Assembly (NCBI GenBank): GCA_900465915.1
Contig: UBKJ01000003.1
Location: 213,953 to 277,952 of the forward strand
Direction: 5' to 3'
DNA length: 64,000 nt
DNA from: Hyphomicrobiales bacterium
GTDB taxonomy: Bacteria > Pseudomonadota > Alphaproteobacteria > Rhizobiales > Rhizobiaceae
The notes beneath the pieces were generated by a model. That model had not been told where the DNA came from and did no database searches. It was given only the letters and a program-made list of their open reading frames with translations. Position numbers and translations under genes: made by a program. Of this stretch, positions 53,639-62,073 are shown piece by piece (positions within the stretch are counted from its first letter, which is position 1; every line of letters begins with the position of its first letter).

Positions 53639-54091
53639 ATGGCTTTCAAGGTTTCATACGGCGAGGACGCCGGCGCGGACGAGCTGTCGTTTACGGGCGC
53701 GGCCTGGTTCGGCTTTCTGGCGCGGGTGGTCCTCACCTTCATGTTCTGGTCGAGCGGGCTGGCCAAGCTGCTCGACCCCGCGACCGGGCTCCACGAGATG
53801 CGGCGTTTCGGGCTGGAGCCGGACTGGCTGTTCTATGTGGCGACGGTGGTGGTGCTGCTGGCCGGGTCGCTGGCGGTCGTCCTCGACCGCTGGGCGTGGC
53901 TGGGGGCGGGGGCGCTCGCCGTCTTCACGCTGCTGACCATCCCGGTCGCGCACGCTTTCTGGACCATGGACGAGCCGATGCGGACCATGGAGTTCCATGT
54001 CGTGATGGAGCATGTCAGCGTGACGGGCGCGCTTCTGGCCGCCGTCCACGCCTCGGCGCGGCGGGCGGCCGCCCTGCGGGTGGCGTCGTGA
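53639..54091 (+). CDS. DoxX family membrane protein
   Basis: A 150-residue protein with four hydrophobic helices in the DoxX pattern. MFWSSGLAKLLDP is the motif after helix 1, followed by ATVVVLLAGSLAVVL and VFTLLTIPVAHAFW. DoxX-like proteins are often linked to redox or quinone chemistry or stress, but most are uncharacterised. It opens a three-gene operon with two small lipoproteins (4-bp overlap with the next gene). Confidence 0.85.
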   Translation: MAFKVSYGEDAGADELSFTGAAWFGFLARVVLTFMFWSSGLAKLLDPATGLHEMRRFGLEPDWLFYVATVVVLLAGSLAVVLDRWAWLGAGALAVFTLLTIPVAHAFWTMDEPMRTMEFHVVMEHVSVTGALLAAVHASARRAAALRVAS

Positions 54092-54453
54092 GGGCGCGTC
54101 TTTTGGCCGGCGCGCTGTGCCTGCTCCTGGCCGGCTGCACCAGCGACGCGCGCATGAACGCCCTGCGCGCCGACATGGCCGGCCGGCAGGCGGCGGCGGA
54201 AGCGGCGGCCCGCGCGCCCGGCGGCACGGCCGAGGACAAGGAGCGCGCCCGCGGCTACGCCTCGGCGCGAAGCTGCGTCGACAAGATCCAGGCCCATGCG
54301 CAAGGCGTGCGGGCGGCGAGCATGGCGACCACCGCCGCCATGGCCGGCGTCAGCATGGCCGGGCCGGGCGGCGCGCTGGCCGCCCGCGCCATGGGGCCGA
54401 TGAGCGGCATGGCGCTCCGCAGCCAGGGCGCCTACAGCGTCGCCTGCTATTAG
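54088..54453 (+). CDS. Putative lipoprotein
   Basis: A 121-residue protein starting at GTG. A short hydrophobic N-terminus leads to the lipobox LLAGC (residues 13-17), so Cys17 should be lipidated. The rest is Ala/Met-rich and low in complexity (MATTAAMAGVSMAG), ending with Cys in SVACY. Its GTG overlaps the DoxX stop. Function unknown; the context suggests an envelope role shared with DoxX and the next lipoprotein. Confidence 0.75.
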   Translation: MRARLLAGALCLLLAGCTSDARMNALRADMAGRQAAAEAAARAPGGTAEDKERARGYASARSCVDKIQAHAQGVRAASMATTAAMAGVSMAGPGGALAARAMGPMSGMALRSQGAYSVACY

Positions 54454-54463
54454 GGGGGGCGTC

Positions 54464-54826
54464 ATGACCGCAAAACGCATCCTTCTCGCCGTCCTGCCGG
54501 CGTTGGCGGCCTGCCAGTCGCAGCCGTCCAGTTTCCAGGGCCCGGCCTTCTCCAACGAGACGCGGGCGCTGGAGAAGCAGTTGAACGCCGAGGCGACGGC
54601 GCTCGGCGCGGCGCAGGGCGCGGCGAGCCTCGCCGCCTCCGCCGACCCGACCGGCTTGTCGAGCTTCGTCAAGGCCCCCATCGCCTTGGCGGCGCGCAAC
54701 GCGCAGGCGCGCAGCGCCGACGCGCGCATGGAGGCGCAGCTGAAGCGCGACGAGCAGGCGCTCTACCGCCGCTACGGCATGAATCCCGACGGCACGCCCT
54801 CGGGCAGGAAACCCGCCGGCGGCTGA
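54464..54826 (+). CDS. Putative lipoprotein
   Basis: A 120-residue protein. MTAKRILLAVLPALAAC gives a signal peptide ending in lipobox LAAC (Cys17). The mature part is alanine-rich with a probable helical stretch (TRALEKQLNAEATAL and ADARMEAQLKRDEQALY), then GMNPDGTPSGRKPAGG. Its last 55 bp overlap the 3' end of the minus-strand DnaB-like gene. Function unknown. Confidence 0.72.
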   Translation: MTAKRILLAVLPALAACQSQPSSFQGPAFSNETRALEKQLNAEATALGAAQGAASLAASADPTGLSSFVKAPIALAARNAQARSADARMEAQLKRDEQALYRRYGMNPDGTPSGRKPAGG

Positions 54827-55521
54827 GCCTCGAAGCGCGTCCTGCCCTCGTGCAGGAAGCAGGCCTTGGCGAAGAGCCGCGTGTCGACGGCGTTGGGCAG
54901 GCGGATGTCGCGCATGTCCGGCACGGGCTTGGCCGCCGGGTCGTAGGCGCGGTCGATCTGGGCGATGAAGGCGAGGATTACGCCCGTCTCGCGGGCGAAA
55001 CCGTGCAGCGCCGAGATTTGTTCGTTCAACGCCGGCTTGTCGCGCCGCTGGTCGAGGATCTGCAGATAGTCGATGACGGCGACCGTCCCGCGCGCCGCGC
55101 CGGCGAGACGGCGCATGATGGAATCGGCGCAGATGTCGTCGGAGACGACGATCTCCAGCGCGTCGCCGGGGCCGGACGCCGAACCTTGCAGCGAGCGGAT
55201 GCGCCCGCGCGTCTCGTCTTCCGTATATTCGAGCGTGAAGAACACGGCGCGCCGGCCGTCGCGGACAGCGTCGAGCAGCAGCCCGAGCCCGAGCAGCGTC
55301 TTGCCGTGGCCCGGCCGCGCGCCGAGGAGCAGCAGGTCGCCGTCGGAAAGCCTGGGCAGCATGCCGCCGGGGCTTTCCGCGCGGGCGCAGAGCAGGCTCC
55401 AGCGGGCGAAGCCTTCGCCTTGCGCCACGCGGTCGAGCGCCGCATGCAGGGGAATGTTTTCCTCGCGCGCCAGAAGCCTGGCCCGGCGCTTCAATTGAAA
55501 GATGGGAGCGGACAGTCGCAT
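54772..55521 (-). CDS. Minimal DnaB-like RecA-fold ATPase
   Basis: A 249-residue protein resembling the C-terminal ATPase domain of replicative DnaB helicase without the N-terminal domain. It has GARPGHGKT as Walker A with LLGLGLLLDAV, FFTLEYTEDETRGRI in place of DnaB FSLEM-like segments, VAVIDYLQILD as Walker B, and GVILAFIAQIDR near the sensor. Residues 1-60 are helical and basic. GGAGGT lies before the ATG at 55521. It might be a chromosomal helicase-like protein of unknown role or a KaiC-like ATPase. No phage genes surround it. Confidence 0.75.
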   Translation of the reverse strand: MRLSAPIFQLKRRARLLAREENIPLHAALDRVAQGEGFARWSLLCARAESPGGMLPRLSDGDLLLLGARPGHGKTLLGLGLLLDAVRDGRRAVFFTLEYTEDETRGRIRSLQGSASGPGDALEIVVSDDICADSIMRRLAGAARGTVAVIDYLQILDQRRDKPALNEQISALHGFARETGVILAFIAQIDRAYDPAAKPVPDMRDIRLPNAVDTRLFAKACFLHEGRTRFEAQPPAGFLPEGVPSGFMP

Positions 55522-55695
55522 CGGAACCTCCATTGCGGGCGAAAACGCAATCCCTCCTCATGCGGCGCCCGAACAGACGGTTCGACGATCTCGAATGCGC
55601 CCCGTATGAAAGATACTTCCCCGATGGAGGGAGGAGGCGCGGGCCGAGCCTGTGGCCGGAGCATAGCGCAACGGCGCGCGCCTTCACAAGCCGCG

Positions 55696-56664
55696 TCAGG
55701 CCCCGGCGCAGAGGTTTTTGCGCGCCTCGTCGTATTCGCGCTTAAGCCGGTCGACGAGGCGGGCGGCGGGGACGATCTCCTTCACCGCGCCGACGCCCTG
55801 GCCGCAGCCCCATATGTCCTTCCACGCCTTGGCGCCCGGCTGCTGGACCTTGTCGAAATCCATCGCCGCGCGGTCGGCCTCGGGCAGATGGTCGGGGTCG
55901 AGCCCGGCGCGGACGATGGAGGGCTTCAGGTAATTGCCGTGCACCCCGGTGAAATGGCTGGAATAGAGGATGTCGGCGGCGCGGGAATCGACGATCATCT
56001 GCTTGTAGTCCGCCTCGGCGCGCGCCTCGTCGGTGGCGATGAAGGGCGTGCCGATATAGGCGAGGTCGGCCCCCATGGCCTGCGCGGCCAGCACGGCGCG
56101 GCCGGTGGCGATGGCGCCCGACAGAAGCAGCGGCCCGTCGAACCAGTCGCGGATTTCCTGCACGAGCGCGAAGGGCGACAGCGCGCCGGCATGGCCGCCC
56201 GCGCCCGCCGCCACCGCGATCAGCCCGTCCGCGCCCTTGGCGATGGCCGAGCGGGCGTGGCGGTCGTTGACGACGTCGTGCAGCGTCAGCCCGCCATAGG
56301 CGTGGATGGCGGCGTTGACTTCCGGCACCGCGCCCAGCGACGAGATGACGATGGGGACCTTGTATTTCTCGCAAAGCGCGAGGTCGCGCTCCAGCCGGCG
56401 GTTGGAGCGGTGGACGATCTGGTTGACCGCGAAGGGCGCGGCCGGCCGGTCGGGATGGGCGCGGTCATGCGCCGCCAGCGCCTCGACGATCTCGGCCAGC
56501 CATTCGTCGAGCTGGCTTTCGGGCCGCGCGTTGAGCGCCGGAAACGAGCCCACCACCCCCGCCTTGCACTGCGCCAGCACCAGCGCCGGGCCGGAGACGA
56601 TGAACAGCGGCGCTCCGACCACGGGAATACGCAGGCGATGTTTCAGCAGGTCCGGCAGGGCCAT
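55696..56664 (-). CDS. Nitronate monooxygenase-like NAD(P)H-dependent flavin oxidoreductase
   Basis: A 322-residue TIM-barrel flavoprotein of the NMO/2-nitropropane dioxygenase family. RIPVVGAPLFIVSGPALVLA is the opening strand, GLIAVAAGAGGHAGALSPF the phosphate-binding region, and MGADLAYIGTPFIATDEA the later FMN contact. The ATG at 56664 has GGAG 9 nt upstream; an upstream ATG at 56679 lacks one. It may oxidise nitronates or act in another oxidative step. A perfect dyad lies 20 bp before the start. Confidence 0.85.
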   Translation of the reverse strand: MALPDLLKHRLRIPVVGAPLFIVSGPALVLAQCKAGVVGSFPALNARPESQLDEWLAEIVEALAAHDRAHPDRPAAPFAVNQIVHRSNRRLERDLALCEKYKVPIVISSLGAVPEVNAAIHAYGGLTLHDVVNDRHARSAIAKGADGLIAVAAGAGGHAGALSPFALVQEIRDWFDGPLLLSGAIATGRAVLAAQAMGADLAYIGTPFIATDEARAEADYKQMIVDSRAADILYSSHFTGVHGNYLKPSIVRAGLDPDHLPEADRAAMDFDKVQQPGAKAWKDIWGCGQGVGAVKEIVPAARLVDRLKREYDEARKNLCAGA

Positions 56665-56683
56665 AAGCGGGCGCTCCATAAAT

Positions 56684-56703
56684 TGACGTTTGCGTAAACG
56701 TCA
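56684..56703. promoter_or_regulatory. Perfect dyad upstream of nitronate monooxygenase gene
   Basis: TGACGTTT (56684-56691) and AAACGTCA (56696-56703) flank GCGT. It overlaps the expected promoter of the minus-strand gene, a position for a repressor. Similar ACGTTT-type dyads are known for regulators of fatty-acid and branched-chain amino-acid catabolism; the family here is not determined. Confidence 0.5.
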
Positions 56704-56912
56704 TTAGAATTAGCACGGCCCGCCCCGCCCGCGCCATCGAAAAGCGCGCCGCCGGCCTGCGAAAAAGGTTGATATTTCATGAAAGGCGCCGGCGACGGGT
56801 AGCCAAAACGGGCCGCGAGCGACTAAAAATGCCATGATTCAGTCGTTCATTTCGCAAAAGGCCGATCAAGCAGACGCCGGCCGGCGAAAACGCAAACAGG
56901 GAAGATCGGCCT

Positions 56913-57890
56913 TTGGAAAGTATAGAACGCGCGATCAGGAGTGCTTTCGCCAAGGCGGACGCCTATAATCCGACCACCCGCCAGCGCATATACGAATCCG
57001 CCTGGGGCGCGCATCAGCGCGCGCTGGCCGCCAATGACAGCCTCAGCGAGGCGCAGAAGGAGCAGCGGCGCCAGGCGCTGAAGGAGACGATCTCCAACAT
57101 CGAGCGCGAATTCGCCATCCAGCCCAAGGAGCGCGCCGAGCCGACGCTGGACGCGCCGGGCGTGCTGGCCAACGACCCCGTCTTGGGCGACGCCGCCGCC
57201 GACCGCGCCCCGGCGCTGGACGAAAGCGACCGGCGCGGCGGCAAGCGCGGCCGCAAGGGACGCGTCAAGAAGCGCCGCTCGCCCCTCTACAGCTACGGCC
57301 TGCCGGCGCTGGTGCTGGGCGTGGCGGCGCTGATCGCCTATTCGCTCTATAACAGCTTCGCCGACTTCACCCGCGCGCCCACCAACAGCCCGCTGCTCAA
57401 CGACGCCAGCATGGCGCCGCTCAAGCAGGGCGAGGAGGCGGGCGGCATGCGCTGGGTCACCATCTTCACCCCGACCCAGGCGACCCATATGTCGATGCAG
57501 GGCCGGGCGACGGCCGAGATCGTGCAGGAAAGCACGGGCGCCTTCGTGCGCGTCAAGTCGCCCGCCGCCGCCGACACCGTCACCTTCGAGGTCGGCCAGG
57601 GCGTGCTGGACCAGCTCGCCGGCAAGAAGGCCACCTTCGACGTGATGGCGCGCAGCCAGGACGGGCAGATGACGCAGATGTCGGTCGATTGCGACTTCGG
57701 CGGCCTGGGCGCCTGCGAGCGCCGCCGCTACGACGTCAACGAATCCCTCAACGACTTCCTGTTCGACGCCACCTTCCCCGCAGGCAGCAAGGCGGCCGGG
57801 CCGGGCTCCATCACCGTCAGCTCCGACGTGACCGGCGGCGGCAAGACGGTCAATATCTACGCCATCAGGGTCAGCGTCGCGGCGCAATAG
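56913..57890 (+). CDS. Unknown single-pass membrane protein
   Basis: I do not recognise this 325-residue protein. The cytoplasmic part (1-126) is charged and helical, ending in a basic patch KRGRKGRVKKRR (111-122). One transmembrane helix follows (about 127-147, LPALVLGVAALIAYSLY). The remainder (about 150-325) should be periplasmic and looks beta-rich, with FVRVKSPAAADTVTFEV, FDVMARSQDGQ and a Cys pair (CDFGGLGAC). Strands of this kind suggest a jelly-roll or similar fold. It starts at TTG with AGGGAAG upstream. The Lhr gene begins 95 bp downstream. Confidence 0.7.
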   Translation: MESIERAIRSAFAKADAYNPTTRQRIYESAWGAHQRALAANDSLSEAQKEQRRQALKETISNIEREFAIQPKERAEPTLDAPGVLANDPVLGDAAADRAPALDESDRRGGKRGRKGRVKKRRSPLYSYGLPALVLGVAALIAYSLYNSFADFTRAPTNSPLLNDASMAPLKQGEEAGGMRWVTIFTPTQATHMSMQGRATAEIVQESTGAFVRVKSPAAADTVTFEVGQGVLDQLAGKKATFDVMARSQDGQMTQMSVDCDFGGLGACERRRYDVNESLNDFLFDATFPAGSKAAGPGSITVSSDVTGGGKTVNIYAIRVSVAAQ

Positions 57891-57985
57891 GGCTTTCGCT
57901 TCCGGCGGAGACGAAGCGCGCCGAAACCGGAACAAAAGTGAACGAAGCCCTTGGCGGCGGCCCGGCGGAGCACTAGATTGGCGGC

Positions 57986-60502
57986 GTGACGCTGAACCCG
58001 AAGCCCGCCGCCGCCTCCGCCGCCTTCGTCCTGCCGCCCCGTTTCTTGCAATGGTTCGCGGCCAAGGGCTGGTCGCCGCGCGCCCATCAGCTCGAACTCT
58101 TGGCGCGGGCCGAACAGGGCCGGTCGACGCTGCTCATCGCCCCCACCGGCGCGGGCAAGACGCTGGCCGGCTTCCTGCCGGCGCTGGTCGATCTGGAACG
58201 GCGGGGGCGGCCCAGGCCCGGCGCCGCGCCGCGCGGCGTGCACACGCTCTATATCTCGCCCCTGAAGGCGCTGGCGGTCGACATCCACCGCAACCTTTCC
58301 GCGCCGGTGGCCGAGATGGGGCTCGACATCGGCGTCGAGACGCGCACCGGCGACACGCCGGCCCACAAGCGCCAGCGGCAGAAGATCGCCCCGCCCGACA
58401 TCCTCCTCACCACGCCCGAGCAGCTGGCGCTTCTGATCGCGTCGAAGGACGCGGCGCGCTTCTTCGCCGGCCTGCGCTACGTGGTGCTGGACGAATTGCA
58501 TTCGCTGGTCATCTCCAAGCGCGGCCATCTTCTGGCGCTGGGGCTGGCGCGGCTGCGCCGCCTTCAGCCGGGCCTGCAGACCATCGGCCTCTCGGCCACC
58601 GTGGCCGAGCCGGACGAATTGCGCCGCTGGCTGGTCGAGCAGGACGGCGCGGGCGCCATGGCCGGGCTGGTGACGGTGGCCGGCGGGGCCAGGCCGGACA
58701 TCTCCATCCTCGATTCGCACGAGCACGTGCCCTGGGCCGGCCATTCCTCGCGCTACGCCGTGCCCGACATCTACGAGGCCGTGCGCGCCCACCGCACCAC
58801 GCTTCTGTTCGTCAACACGCGCAGCCAGGCCGAGATGCTGTTCCAGGAGCTGTGGCGCATCAATGAGGACACGCTGCCCATCGCGCTGCATCACGGCTCG
58901 CTCGACGCCGGCCAGCGCCGCCGGGTCGAGCAGGCCATGGCCTCGAACAGCCTGCGCGCCGTCGTCGCCACCTCGACGCTCGACCTCGGCATCGACTGGG
59001 GCGACGTCGACCTCGTCATCCATGTCGGCGCGCCCAAGGGCGCGAGCCGGCTGGCGCAGCGCATCGGCCGCGCCAACCACCGCATGGACGAGCCGAGCCG
59101 CGCCATCCTGGTGCCCGCCAACCGCTTCGAGGTGATGGAGTGCCGCGCCGCGCTCGACGCCAATTATCTCGGCGCGCAGGACACGCCGCCGCTGATCGAC
59201 GGCGCGCTCGACGTGCTGGCGCAGCATGTGCTGGGCATGGCCTGCGCCGCGCCCTTCCACGCCGACGCGCTCTATGACGAGATTCGCGCCGCTGCGCCCT
59301 ACGCCCGGCTGCCGCGCGAGACCTTCGACCGCATCCTCGATTTCGTCGCCACCGGCGGCTATGCGCTCCGCTCCTACGAGCGCTTCGCCAAGATCCGCAA
59401 GACCGCGGACGGGACATGGCGCGTCTCGCATCCGCGCATCGCCCAGCAATACAGGCTCAATATCGGAACCATCGTCGAGGCGCCGGAGCTGAACGTGCGG
59501 CTGACCCGCGCCGGCAAGGGCGGAAGCGTGCGCGGCGGCCGGGTGCTCGGCCGCATCGAGGAGGCGTTCCTGGAGGCGCTGTCGCCGGGCGACACGTTTC
59601 TTTTCGCCGGCAAGGTGCTGCGCTTCGAGGGCATCCGCGAGAACGAATGCATCGTCTCCAACGCCGCCGGGCAGGACGCCAAGATCCCGGTCTATAACGG
59701 CGGCAAGTTTCCGCTCTCCACCTATCTCGCCGCGCAGGTGCGCGCCATGCTGTCCGATCCGGCGCGCTGGAGCCTGCTGCCCGAGCAGGTGCGCGAATGG
59801 CTGGAGGCGCAGCGCGACAAATCCGTGCTGCCGGGGCCGGGCGAATTGCTGATCGAGACATTCCCGCGCCAGCGCCGCTTCTACATGGTCTGCTATCCCT
59901 TCGAGGGCAGGCTCGCGCACCAGACGCTCGGCATGCTGCTCACCCGCCGGCTGGAGCGCATGGGCGCGCATCCGCTCGGCTTCGTCGCCACCGATTATTC
60001 GCTCGGCCTCTGGGGCCTGCGCGACATGGACGCCATGATCCGCTCGGGCGAATTGAGCCTGACGCGCCTCTTCGACGAGGACATGCTGGGCGACGACCTC
60101 GAAGCCTGGCTCGACGAGAGCTATCTTCTCAAGCGCACCTTCCGCAATTGCGCCGTGATTTCCGGGCTGATCGAGCGCCGCCATCCGGGGCTGGAGAAGA
60201 CCGGGCGGCAGGTGACGGTCTCCACCGACCTGATCTACGACGTGCTGCGCAGCCACGAGCCGGACCACATCCTGCTGCAGGCGACGCGGGCCGACGCGGC
60301 GACGGGGCTTCTCGACATTCGCCGGCTGGGCGAAATGCTGGCGCGGGTGAAAGGCCATATCGTGCACAAGCCGCTCGACCATATTTCGCCGCTGGCGCTG
60401 CCGGTGATGCTGGAGATCGGCCGCGAGCGCGTGGCCGGCGAGGGCGACGAGATGCTTCTGGCCGAGGCCGCCGACGACCTGGTGCGCGAGGCGATGGAAT
60501 GA
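57986..60502 (+). CDS. Ligase-associated DNA damage response DEXH-box helicase (Lhr-like)
   Basis: An 838-residue SF2 helicase of the bacterial Lhr group. APTGAGKTLAG is Walker A (52-62), VVLDELHSL the DEXH box (DELH 169-172), LGLSATVAEP-like motif III is TIGLSATVAEPDELRRW, and motif VI is QRIGRANHRMDE. The long C-terminal region is the Lhr-specific domain. It starts at GTG. It is translationally coupled to pdeM (4-bp overlap). In many alphaproteobacteria this helicase, PdeM, an ATP-dependent ligase and an exonuclease form one DNA-repair cluster; here only the first two are present. Confidence 0.92.
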   Translation: MTLNPKPAAASAAFVLPPRFLQWFAAKGWSPRAHQLELLARAEQGRSTLLIAPTGAGKTLAGFLPALVDLERRGRPRPGAAPRGVHTLYISPLKALAVDIHRNLSAPVAEMGLDIGVETRTGDTPAHKRQRQKIAPPDILLTTPEQLALLIASKDAARFFAGLRYVVLDELHSLVISKRGHLLALGLARLRRLQPGLQTIGLSATVAEPDELRRWLVEQDGAGAMAGLVTVAGGARPDISILDSHEHVPWAGHSSRYAVPDIYEAVRAHRTTLLFVNTRSQAEMLFQELWRINEDTLPIALHHGSLDAGQRRRVEQAMASNSLRAVVATSTLDLGIDWGDVDLVIHVGAPKGASRLAQRIGRANHRMDEPSRAILVPANRFEVMECRAALDANYLGAQDTPPLIDGALDVLAQHVLGMACAAPFHADALYDEIRAAAPYARLPRETFDRILDFVATGGYALRSYERFAKIRKTADGTWRVSHPRIAQQYRLNIGTIVEAPELNVRLTRAGKGGSVRGGRVLGRIEEAFLEALSPGDTFLFAGKVLRFEGIRENECIVSNAAGQDAKIPVYNGGKFPLSTYLAAQVRAMLSDPARWSLLPEQVREWLEAQRDKSVLPGPGELLIETFPRQRRFYMVCYPFEGRLAHQTLGMLLTRRLERMGAHPLGFVATDYSLGLWGLRDMDAMIRSGELSLTRLFDEDMLGDDLEAWLDESYLLKRTFRNCAVISGLIERRHPGLEKTGRQVTVSTDLIYDVLRSHEPDHILLQATRADAATGLLDIRRLGEMLARVKGHIVHKPLDHISPLALPVMLEIGRERVAGEGDEMLLAEAADDLVREAME

Positions 60503-61179
60503 CGGCGGCGATCGAGCTTCACGGCGTGGCGGCGCTGTGCGACCCCTCCGGCGCGCTCTACCTGCCGGAGCTGCACATGCTGGTCGTCTCCGACCTGCAT
60601 CTGGAGAAGGGCTCGTCCTTCGCCCGGCGCGGCCAGTTGCTGCCGCCCTACGACACGGCGGCGACGCTGGAGATGCTGGCGGCGGCGCTGGCCCGCTACC
60701 GGCCGCGCACGGTGGTCAGCCTCGGCGACAGTTTCCACGATCCGCGCGCCAGCGAGCGCCTGCCGCCCATCTACGCCATGCGGTTGAGGGCCTTGATGCA
60801 GCATCGCGACTGGTTCTGGATCGCCGGCAATCACGATCCCGAACGGCCCGCCGACCTGCCCGGCGACTGCGTGGAGGAGCTGGCGGTCGGCCCGCTCACC
60901 TTCCGCCACGAGCCGTCGCACGCCGCCGGCCGCGGCGAGATCGCCGGCCACCTGCACCCCGCCGCCTGCATCGTGCAGCGCGGGCGCGCGGTGCGGCGGC
61001 CCTGTTTCGCGAGCGACGGGGAAAGGCTGATCATGCCGGCCTTCGGGGCCTATACCGGCGCGCTCAACGTGCTCGACCGCGCCTTTCGCGGGCTCTTCGT
61101 CGACGAGACGCTGCGCGCCTATATGCTGGGGCGCGGGCGGGTCTACGCCATCGCGCGCGGCTCGCTCAGGGGCGGGTAG
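60499..61179 (+). CDS. pdeM: Ligase-associated DNA damage response endonuclease PdeM
   Basis: A 226-residue metallophosphoesterase. The motifs are DLH (Asp32-His34), GDSFHD (Gly76-Asp81), GNHD (Gly110-Asp113) and GHLHP (His151, His153), a complete dinuclear-metal set of the calcineurin type. It is the nuclease companion of the Lhr-like helicase. Its ATG overlaps the helicase stop. A bidirectional terminator follows. Confidence 0.93.
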   Translation: MTAAIELHGVAALCDPSGALYLPELHMLVVSDLHLEKGSSFARRGQLLPPYDTAATLEMLAAALARYRPRTVVSLGDSFHDPRASERLPPIYAMRLRALMQHRDWFWIAGNHDPERPADLPGDCVEELAVGPLTFRHEPSHAAGRGEIAGHLHPAACIVQRGRAVRRPCFASDGERLIMPAFGAYTGALNVLDRAFRGLFVDETLRAYMLGRGRVYAIARGSLRGG

Positions 61180-61234
61180 CATTTTGCAGCCGAACGGTGA
61201 CGTTCGGCGTCGCATAAATGCGGCGAAAGAATAG

Positions 61235-61275
61235 AGAGCGCCGATCTAATGGAATTAGATCGGCGCTCTAATCTT
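61235..61275. terminator. Bidirectional terminator with 16-bp stem
   Basis: AGAGCGCCGATCTAAT (61235-61250) pairs perfectly with ATTAGATCGGCGCTCT (61254-61269) around GGA. T-rich tails occur on both sides (AATCTTTT to the right; ATTCTTTC reading left). The stop codon of the TIGR02186 gene lies in the right arm. Confidence 0.92.
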
Positions 61276-62071
61276 TTCGGAACAGGATGCGGCCGAACCA
61301 GCCGGTGAACACCGCCAGCGCCACGGCGAACAGGCCGTAGAACAGGCTGTGCCGGTGGGCGGCGTCGAAGATGCTCTGCTCGAAGCCGGCCTTGACGATC
61401 TGCAATCCGGCGTTGGCCTCACGCAGGAACACGCCGTTGCGGAACAGGAGCGCCCGCGCCCGGTGGCGGCCGGTCGGCACGTTGGCGGGCAGGCTCAGCG
61501 TGGCGCGGAACAGGGTGCGCGAGACGAACTCCACCCCGCCGATGCGCTGGCTGTAGAGGCCCTGCGCGATCTTCATCTCGCGCAGCTGGTCGCCGAAGGC
61601 GCGGACATTGCCCGACAGGCTGGCCGGGTCGGCGGGGTTGAGGTAGAAATTGCGCACGCCCACCGAAAGCTGGCGATAGGTCTTCTCGTCGGCGATGTCC
61701 TGCAGGTTGCGGGTCGAGGCCAGCGCGTAGGACAGCGGCACCCCGACGAAGCTCTCCGAGGCGGCGTTGATCCAGACGCCGAGATAGCGCTCCTTCTTGC
61801 GCACCACCAGGTTGCGCTCCGGCCCTTGCAGCACCACGACGATATCGTAGCGGCCCTGGCGCTGGATCAGCGGATCGGCGTTGTCGAGCGCGCCGAAGAT
61901 GGTGAGGTCGGCGCCGCCGAAGCCGGAGGTGATGGCGATGGTCTCGGTCGAAAGCCCGATGTCGATGGTCTCCGCCGGCGCGGCCGAAAGATGCGGCGGG
62001 CCGCCGGGGACCTGCGCCGCCGCGCGGTTAGCCAAGAGAAGCAATGCGAGGAGGATCGCCGCGCCCCGCAT
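61268..62071 (-). CDS. TIGR02186 family membrane-anchored protein
   Basis: A 267-residue protein with an N-terminal signal sequence (ILLALLLLANRAAAQ), a periplasmic domain (IDIGLSTETIAITSGFGGADLTIFG) and a C-terminal transmembrane helix (YGLFAVALAVFTGWFG) ending in a short basic tail FRKD. This is the alphaproteobacterial TIGR02186 family, almost always beside a TSUP transporter, as here (2 bp downstream of it). Its function is unknown. It may modulate the transporter. Confidence 0.88.
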   Translation of the reverse strand: MRGAAILLALLLLANRAAAQVPGGPPHLSAAPAETIDIGLSTETIAITSGFGGADLTIFGALDNADPLIQRQGRYDIVVVLQGPERNLVVRKKERYLGVWINAASESFVGVPLSYALASTRNLQDIADEKTYRQLSVGVRNFYLNPADPASLSGNVRAFGDQLREMKIAQGLYSQRIGGVEFVSRTLFRATLSLPANVPTGRHRARALLFRNGVFLREANAGLQIVKAGFEQSIFDAAHRHSLFYGLFAVALAVFTGWFGRILFRKD

Positions 62072-62073
62072 GG

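Noticed and set aside
54772..55521. Prophage remnant around the DnaB-like gene
   Set aside because: No integrase, capsid, lysis or repressor genes are near, and base composition matches the surroundings.
57857..60382. Long minus-strand open frame opposite the Lhr-like helicase
   Set aside because: It mirrors the helicase gene, has no family motifs, and has the composition of an antisense frame.
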